This document shows positions 56,471-64,000 of a DNA stretch of 64,000 bases, one piece after another. Within the stretch, counting starts at the first letter, position 1, and the number at the start of each line of letters is the position of its first letter. The position numbers and the translations under genes were made by a program. Source of the stretch: Warburgia ugandensis (taxonomy: Eukaryota > Streptophyta > Magnoliopsida > Canellales > Canellaceae). The notes under the pieces were generated by a model. That model was given only the letters and a program-made list of their open reading frames with translations. It did not search any database and was not told the DNA's origin. The stretch is taken from NCBI GenBank assembly GCA_035236585.1, contig CP141133.1, forward strand, positions 44,037,729 to 44,101,728, given 5' to 3'.

Positions 56471-58974
56471 AAATAGACATCTATTGAGGAGGAGAATGAA
56501 TCCTTAGCAACATCCAACCTAGATCCTCTAAAATTGTGTCTTGCTTATTTTATGAATTTGATGAAGACACATCTATTGAAGAGGTGAGGGAATTGTTGGA
56601 GACTGTGTGATTAATGAACACTTCTCTATGGCAACCCATAGTAGAACCCCCTACAGAACCTAAAATTCTAATTAAGATTTGAAATGTAGAAGACATACTT
56701 GTTGGGATCTGCATACCTTATTTAAACAAACATCAAATATTAATCTAGGTCCACCTAAAACCTTACATGTGCTAGCAGAACAAGGAAAAGAAGAGTCAAT
56801 TGATGTAATGGCCCTACATCAACCAACTCTCGGGTACACCTTAAAAGATAATTAGGGTTTAAGCCTCACCATGTGCTTACCTCTAATAATACAAGAATAG
56901 CCTTTTAGAGAGATACAGAGTCAACTTTTACGCCAATTTCATGAAAAAGATGAATGGAATATAATGGTCAATGTTATCCTTAAATTTGGTTAAGCATAGG
57001 ACAATTCATCTAGAATTGGTCGTAAGATAGTTAAATTTATGATAGTTCATGTTATCACTGCATTAAAACCACCTTAATTCTCAAGGTAGAGGAATTATAT
57101 TGACTACTATGAAATAATGAATATGAGGGATCATCAATGTGGTCCAAATAAATTTAAAATCATGGGGGTCTACTATGTCATATTGTTACCATCCCCAAAA
57201 TTTCAAGGTGTAGGAAATATATAGACTATTGCAAGATTCTAAAGTGGCATGAGAAATCTTCCCCATTTGATTATTACCATTAGGTTAGGAAAAAAAAGAG
57301 TTAAAATAGTAATGGCTAGACTAAGGGACATTAGGCTATGTCAAGTTGAAGATGTTAAACTTAGCGCTCAATGGGAGGCAACCTAATTTTATTTAAGAAA
57401 GTCTAAGTGTTTTGTAGTATCAATTCATCATATAGGTGTTCAATATTTCAAAATAATAAGAACAATGTTTAATTGAGGTTGGGGGATGTAGATATGCATG
57501 AGATTTCTACCTTTCTCTTGCATTTTTGAAAAATTTTGAAATGAAAAATTTATGGTAAGTTCCTTTATGAAGATGAGAGTTCAAAATTTTTTACTATTCA
57601 GCAATCTTTTGAACTTTAGCTTATTAATAGAGATGCATACAATTATTTCACTATTTTATTCTTTCTCTAAAGTGTTTCATGAAAAATTAAACTCAAAATA
57701 TTAGTTGCACAAGATAGCTATATATAGTTTAAGTTGAAGAGAAAATTTAACTTAGAGAGCCTAAAGAAGATTTGTAGAGACTTATAACCTAAGTGAGTTT
57801 AGATCCATTCTTCCTTTTTTGAGGGTTAAACATAAATTAAAATTTTTCTTTAGTAGGCATTAATTCTTAGTTTTTCTCATTATTCTTCATTTTATTCAAC
57901 TATTAAGAAATCACAAAAGACTATACCATATATGTCTTAAGTTTATGATCATTTTTAAGTCATATGAAACTTAAGAAATGACAGAGGCTATCCTTGGTAA
58001 AACCCAAAGCCTTTAAGTCATATGAAATAAAAAGTTCAAAAAGTTAAACGAAAAAACAAAAATTTCAAAAAGGCTATACATAAAGTCAAGTAAAATGTAA
58101 AGAAAGAAAAAAAGAAAAAAAAGAAAGGATATGAAAAGAAGAATGTTGACTCTTGCAAGGAAAAGTAGAAAAGTTCTAAATATACTGATAGAAGACCTCT
58201 ACATATTTTCTAAACAACCTTTGTTTACCATCATACTTATTCTTTTGATAACCCTTACTTATGCCTATGTGTTGTCCTAATAGAAATCCTAACTTGATCT
58301 TAGTAGTATCGCTTGGATATGGTTATGAATGAGTAGGGAATTTGGTAGTCTAAACATTCTTAGTGGTTGATATCCTTTCAGGAGACCATTACTATTCTTT
58401 ACAAGTTATTTTTCATTTCTATGAAATATGTGAGACTTTTGGATTTGATAAACAACATTCTAGTAAAATATTAATGAGAGGCTTAAACTTTTTTGAGTGA
58501 CTTCTTTTTACATGATAAGTATATCCTACGAGAATTGAAATCAAAGTATACATTTAGATAGTAATTTAGGTTATGTTTGACATGGAAACTGACAAGTATA
58601 TATTAGTTGTAGCACACACTCACCTTCCAAAGTTTAATGAAATAGTGGGATATCTTTAGCACAAGGGTACGATTTTGAAACTTTTTGTTCATCTTTATTA
58701 AGTGGGTAAAGTTATGTATTTAATACAAACTAAATAGGATAAAAAATTTCTCAGATGAGTAAAGCACCTTCATAACAAATTTCAGAATTTTGTGGGTACA
58801 CTCACTGTAAACCCTCACAAGGACTAACTAGTCCACTAGGGGTAACCTAAGGTTTAAGGGCTTGTTGCATGAGCTAAATGAAATAGTGAGTACCTATGAA
58901 AACAACAACCATTTTGTTTTTCATGATTTTTGACATGTTTTGATGGGAACTAGAAAAATTCTAGTTGGAGGGTG
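56471..58974 (+). mobile_element. 3' internal region of the Tat-like element
   Basis: Mostly without frames. It contains GGGAGGCAACC at 57373-57383 (Tat/Athila post-pol signature) and GAGGTTGGGGGATG near 57475, also typical. The tract CTAGTTGGAGGGTG just before 58975 is the likely polypurine tract. Reverse transcriptase and integrase are absent. Confidence 0.6.
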
Positions 58975-59949
58975 TGATGAGCATCTAAATTTATATAAAA
59001 ATCATCCAATTAGTTGCCTATGTATTATAACTTAAAGGGTTAAATTAGGATTTTTTGCTAAAATTATAATACATCCATTTCTAACTTAATAGACCAAATA
59101 ATTGATGATTTGCAAGTTCAGAAACTAATCCAGAGTAAGTATGTGAATAATCATATTTTTATAATTTAATTAGTTTTCAATCTTCTATAGGAATCGAGAT
59201 GGTGAATTGACGGCCGAGATCTATCAAGATGACAATTTGAAGATTAAGATTAAAAGATTGAGTCAAGGACTAAATGTCATCAATCCAAATTGAGATCAAG
59301 GATGAAGATAACCTTAAGGAATGTAAAGGATGAAATTGGAGAAGTCAAAGGTGACTAAAGTGGGCCCATGCACAAGCACTGCAAAGTCCACCACCTTTGC
59401 ATGGGATTCGCTCAAGTCACCAAAGTCATATAAACCATGAAGGAGGAGATAAGCTAAGGAGCCCAGCCTTATCATCAAAGCCTAGGGGGGTGAGCCATCA
59501 AGCTAATCCAAGCCAAAAGAGACCCAAAGCCAGCCATGAAACCAAGCCAAATGAGCACTTAGAGCAAGCCATTGAGCCATATGAGCCCAGCTATATGGAA
59601 GACCGTGATTGGAGGAGAAATTAAGGATATTATCCATGCCAAAATTGGGATTTTAAGGAAGATAATTAGAAGATATTAAAGTGAAAATAAAATTGGGCAA
59701 GATGAATGTGGACCAATAGAAATAACTCACCTCTATTTTTCTTTTTCCCATTTTTCCCGTTACTTCCCATCTTATCTCTCTCTCTACCTCACCATACATC
59801 ACTCAATGATTTCTATAAGGGGGAGATGCACGTTCTTAAGAACGTTCAACTCCTAGCTTCCTAAACTCCTACATTCCTAATGTCCCACTCTAGCTAACTA
59901 CCCACCTTCTATTTCTCTTCATCCTCGTTATCTCTTTCTTCTTAACACT

Positions 59950-60045
<96 letters not shown>

Positions 60046-61825
60046 CCCTATTCCCATCTTTCTTTCTAATTTCATAACCCTTCCATGATTTTTACAAGAG
60101 GGGGATACCCCCTCCTAAAATGGTGGCACCTCCCACCTTGCTGCCACCTTGTTCACTCCTTAGTTTCCCTAAGTTGCTAAGTTAGTTGTTCAATCCTTTC
60201 ATGCTACCTAATCCCCTTCTAACTCCATCTCTGAACCTCCATTTTTATACCTTTTATAAATCCCTTTCCATCCCCAAAAGAACTTTAGGCATCAACCTTC
60301 TAATCTAAAACAACATTCCTCATTGAATACCCTTAAGGCATTCCATGATTTCTAAGTTTTTATGGGTTTCCTTTTTATGTCCTAGTCTTATCACCTTCTA
60401 ATATCACACACACCACTCCCACTAGGTTTATTTTAGAAGGTCCAACATATATAAGGTATCCATAGGAATTCCCTGTGAATACCTTTTTGGAGAAGGGGAG
60501 AACACCCCTACTAAGAAGGCATCTCAAACCTTCCCTCCCTCTCAACTCTTCCACGTTTTCTCCCATGGTTGCAGCCTTCTTCTCTAAGACCTTCCATGAC
60601 TCCTCTTATTTTGATCTCTCTTTGATGGTCTTCACTTTTAGGTTAATCTTCTTTATTTTCTTATTCATTTGCTTTAGGTCATTGCTTTCCTTTGTTCTTT
60701 GATCCCATGCTTTAAGTTCATTGTTTTGTTACTTTGTTTATTTTGTTTATTGTCTTTTGTTTCACACCTTAGATCCTTAAATCTAAGGACTATAACTCTC
60801 TTGTAGTGACAGCCAAGAGAGTATAACCCTTAGATCAAATTCCTTGTCTTTGAATCTCCTTGAGTTCTTTGGTCATCCTTTGTCTTCAATCTCATTGTTT
60901 CTCCTTCTTTTTCTTTTAAATCTTTATTGGGTTTCATGCATGATACCATTGATTGCTGGTTGGATAATTGAATATCTTTGTTTTTGCTTGTATTTGGGAA
61001 CTTTGAATGGTGCACCCACCCGATGGATGATGCGCACCACATTTGTACTTTATTTCAATCAATTAATATGATGTTTGATTCATGTTTTGATGTTTAATTT
61101 TCATGGATGATTAGTTGAGTTAATTCTTGTTTATCATGTTTCTTGAATCTAGATTTCTCATGTAGTTGCATGCGTCATTCATTTAACTTTCCATACACAG
61201 TTTTAGTTTAGTTTTGCACTTAGAAAATTATTTATTCCATTCAAAATCATGCGCAAGAAACCCATGGTTCATCTGCATGTTTTTGGATGGTGGATTCCTT
61301 TGATCACTTATTTATTTTAATGTTCATTCTTACTTTATATTTTCATACATTAGTTGATTAGTTTCATGAATCCTATGCTAAATTAATCTACATATTAGTT
61401 CTTGCATATTTTTATGTCCACTCATGCATCTTATTACTTTGTTTCATGCATTCTTTTTAATTTAATTTCATGTGCACGATGTTGTTTAGCTATTTTCTTA
61501 GGTTTTACTTGTTTTATTATTAACTTAGTAATGTTTAGGGTTATTTGAGAATAGTTCAATGTTAGTAACATGTTAGGATAGTTTAAGATAGTTTTCATGT
61601 TTAATTTTAGAAGGTTTTAATTTTAGAAAGTATTAGTTTGGGAAAGTTCCAAATTTATGTTTGTTTATTCTTAGCATATTTCTCAATTCTGTGTTTTTAA
61701 ATATAAGTTATGTTTCCATGTTGATTTAACTCTAAGTTTAGGCTAAAACCACCTACCTCAAGTGGAAAATTCAATCCTTTCAACACACAAATTCTCCTTA
61801 ATCTGCATGATTTGGTGTATTTGTC
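58975..61825 (+). repeat. 3' LTR of the Tat-like element
   Basis: TGATGAGCATCT start, ...TTTGGTGTATTTGTC(A) end, followed by AAATTG which resumes the host LTR. It is slightly shortened at its 3' end relative to the 5' copy. It carries a long CT tract (59953-60042). Confidence 0.8.
59953..60042. repeat. (CT)n microsatellite, about 45 units
   Basis: A pure 90-base CT run in the 3' LTR. The matching place in the 5' LTR (about 52405) has about four units. Confidence 0.95.
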
Positions 61826-61830
61826 AAATT

Positions 61831-63726
61831 GCAAGTATGATGTACCATCAATTTCTACTCTATTATTGCTATTTTTAACTCATATAACCCTTGATCTTCT
61901 TAATTTTTTTACTTTATTTGATTTATTCATTCCTGATCATAGCCTAATTTGCTTAACACTTGTCTGATCCTCAAATCCTAGCTATTAAAAGATCAACATT
62001 CCAAGTCACTTGAATTTTCCTTTATCTATATTAATTTATTACTTATGGATAGTTTTTCTCACTTTACTATACTTGATTCTTTGATCGATAATTGGATTAA
62101 GTTTAGATCAGTCACATATAGGGTTTTTGAATACTTCCCAAGTCAAATTCTATTTATCTCAGTGTTAGAAGTCAATCTGACCACCAAATCAATCTAATTG
62201 ATTAATATAGTACTTGATCAAATGTAATCATACTAAATTTCCATGTTTTATGTGATTTAATTTCATATCTAAAATTTATGTATTGATTTGGCAGTTAGAT
62301 TTGATTTCAATTAGTCATATCAATGATTTTAGACTTTTTTATTGTAAAATTTTACTATTTTGGTTTATTTGGATGATCTAACTACAAATCACTATATGTT
62401 TTGTATTTGATCGTCTAATTATCTACATTTTAAAATTTAACTATCATTGTTCTAATAGATCTAAGTTACATAATGCATTATTATTTAATGGGTCCATCTC
62501 ATTGAAATAATTCGAACAGATGTTTCTGATCTAAAATCGAATTTATATAGCTTCCTGAACTTGAATTTTTATACATCAAATCAATTTAAATAGTCTAGAT
62601 TAATTCTATTAAAATATATTAAAAAGTAAACCATTGGGAGGCACTACAATGTAACACGTATTCTAGAATGCTTGGTGCATCTTGATCTTCAGAATGCACT
62701 GGAGTGCATCTCAATTCCTAGGGCTCATCAGTGTCTAAGTCAGTCTGTGACTGTTCAGCATGTGTGGCACACTTGTAGAAATGTGCTAGGCATGTGCATT
62801 CATATGGTATGTCCACATGGTTCATCTTGGTCACAGACCAAAAGGAAAAGGTTTGAACGATACAATATCAACCATCTATTTGTTTTTCATCCAAATCTCT
62901 AACCTAGACCACCAATTTTTTTACTGTAACATAGGTTTCCTACATTTTGAGGTGTTATGAATCTATCTGATGGTTTAGATTTTAAATTTGAGGCATTTTT
63001 TAGCTATTTTAGCCTTGTCTGTTTGGATTTATTCATTGATAGATTCTTACTAGAAAAAATCAGTCTAACAAAGCAAAATAGAGGGAAAAAAAGAAGAGGA
63101 AAGGAAGGGAAAAAGAGAGGGGGATAAGGTGGTACTTGAGTGTGTCCAAGGCCAGTGATACCTCTACTCTGGTGGGTTAACCGAGCAAGAAGTAAGGTCG
63201 AGATAGAGCAGGAGAGAATGGTGTTAGTGCAGTGCACCAAAAGGATAGAGGAGAATGGGAATGGGCAGTGGAGTGATAGGGGAGGATGAAGGAAGAAAAA
63301 GAGAGTGCCAATGTGTTGCCTCATGTTCTCTGCTGGTAGTAGGTAGGGCAGTTGCATGCATTGCCCACCATAAATGTCATTGGTGGTGGAAAATACACTA
63401 GCATTTTCGGTGATTGTCATCAAGGGTGCCATTATAAAAAGAATCGCACCATGTGTTTTAGGCCCTTTTTCATTTGCAAAAAAATATTGCATTAATAGGT
63501 TTCATTGTCAAATTATTAAAATGTTCCTAAACTTCAAGACCTTATAACTCCCTCATCTGTACTCCATTTTAAGTGTTCTTGGTGTTGTTGGATTTCATTT
63601 TTGTGTATAGTCCAACAACTGAGGTTTCAACACTTGATTTAGTTTTTATAAAAGGCTTATTTCTTGGATTTTTTATTTAAATTTCATAAAAGTATAAAGT
63701 AGACTATGAAAATTAGGGTTGTTACA
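61831..63726 (-). mobile_element. 3' LTR (proximal part) of the minus-strand Tekay/Del-like element
   Basis: On the minus strand it starts at 63726: TGTAACAACCCTAATTTTCA. It runs left to 61831, where the Tat-like element interrupts it. The rest is 45378-46916, giving an LTR of about 3.4 kb. Its start resembles the LARD LTR start. The purine-rich strand near 63070-63130 corresponds to the CT-rich area of that LTR. The 162-codon frame at 63004-63492 has no domain and is not called. Confidence 0.75.
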
Positions 63727-63738
63727 TCCTTCTCCCCA
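63727..63738 (-). other. Polypurine tract of the minus-strand Gypsy element
   Basis: The minus-strand sequence TGGGGAGAAGGA directly precedes the LTR start at 63726. Confidence 0.85.
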
Positions 63739-63776
63739 TATAATTTTTTTTGTCTTAAACAGTCCTCAATATATAT

Positions 63777-64000
63777 TTATACAAACAACTCTAGGTGTAT
63801 CTTCCTCATCCCATCCTCATTTTTGTAAGTGGCCTCCTCAACTAAATGGTTTTTCCATAACACCTTAACCAAAGGGATAGTCTTAGACCTCAACATTTGT
63901 TCCTTCCTATCTCGAATTCGTACTGCTTGTTGTTCAAGTGTTAAATTTGGTTTCAATTCAATTGAAACCTTCTCAAGTATATGTGTGGGGTTTGGTATGC
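63777..64000 (-). CDS. pol: C-terminus of Gypsy chromovirus polyprotein (integrase end), truncated by window edge
   Basis: An uninterrupted minus-strand frame runs from the window edge to a stop at 63777-63779. It reads LTLEQQAVRIRDRKEQMLRS, KTIPLVKVLWKNHLVEEATY and KNEDGMRKIHLELF. This is the usual C-terminal tail of Tekay/Del-type Gypsy pol (family form: RxLRxKxIxxVKVxWxNxxxEEATWExExxMxxxYPxLF), the integrase C-terminal or chromodomain-like segment that guides insertion. No stop interrupts the ~75 visible codons, unlike every other retroelement frame here. The rest of pol lies to the right, outside the window. Confidence 0.88.
   Translation of the reverse strand, partial: IPNPTHILEKVSIELKPNLTLEQQAVRIRDRKEQMLRSKTIPLVKVLWKNHLVEEATYKNEDGMRKIHLELFV

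Larger units (their letters stand above)
46917..61825 (+). mobile_element. Tat/Athila-like Gypsy element, non-autonomous, TSD AAATT
   Basis: Two direct repeats (46917-54238 interrupted, and 58975-61825) surround a 4.7-kb internal region. The 5' leader after the LTR is TTTTTGGCACCATTGGC, a diverged form of the Tat/Athila TTTTTGGCGCCGTTGCC. Near the end of the internal region is GGGAGGCAACC, another signature of these elements. TSD AAATT is at 46912-46916 and 61826-61830 (one A may be shared with the LTR end). No protease, reverse transcriptase or integrase motif was seen, so it depended on other elements. Confidence 0.8.

Noticed and set aside
59397..59624. 75-codon frame and its counterpart near 51940-52150 as a conserved small protein
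   Set aside because: Both are the same place in the two LTRs of the Tat-like element, but in the 5' copy the frame opens in the flanking solo LTR. The similarity is explained by LTR duplication.
63004..63492. 162-codon minus-strand frame
   Set aside because: It is within LTR sequence and low-complexity (Leu/Phe/Pro-rich from a purine-rich strand), with no motif.

Overview
The window is repeat-rich, AT-rich plant nuclear DNA. It holds Ty3/Gypsy LTR elements primed by initiator-Met tRNA, an RTE-type LINE, a CACTA (En/Spm) DNA transposon and LTRs several kilobases long. That combination points to a flowering plant with a large genome; I cannot name the species. I see no intact host gene. Almost everything can be assigned to a stack of transposable elements nested in one another, and most junctions can be fixed to the base from target-site duplications (TSDs).

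Layout. 1-8243: minus-strand LTR debris (an LTR end, a gag remnant with its primer-binding site, one LTR inserted into another, then a Tat/Athila-like internal stub and LTR). 8244-9034: unassigned host DNA. 9035-29701: one essentially full-length RTE LINE (17-bp TSD), split by a 4.9-kb solo LTR (9565-14489, TSD GCATC) and by a 12.2-kb LARD-like element (14753-26995, TSD ATAAA) that has 3.9-kb LTRs and no coding internal region. 29702-30717: unassigned host DNA. 30718-45303: a CACTA transposon with decayed TNP2-like and TNPA/Ulp1-like genes on the minus strand, interrupted by a minus-strand solo LTR (31863-36349, TSD CTCAT). 45378-64000: a minus-strand Gypsy chromovirus (Tekay/Del-like) whose 3' LTR is split by a plus-strand Tat/Athila-like element (46917-61825, TSD AAATT). 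The 5' LTR of that element carries another solo LTR (47321-51940, TSD AAGAA).

Most notable observations: (1) both LTRs of the LARD-like element contain a host-gene exon encoding part of the NET domain of a plant BET/GTE bromodomain protein, with splice acceptor and donor still in place, so genomic DNA was captured rather than cDNA. (2) Seven LTR copies carry a hairpin at the same place, with a paired compensatory substitution in one copy. (3) A module of about 420 bp is shared between Tekay-like LTRs and the internal region of the unrelated Tat-like element. (4) The LINE 5' UTR holds a tandemly duplicated long foldback. (5) The CACTA element has a third, internal cluster of its subterminal repeats in front of its second gene.

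All calls come from reading the sequence. Family names rest on recognised motifs; identities and ages were not computed.
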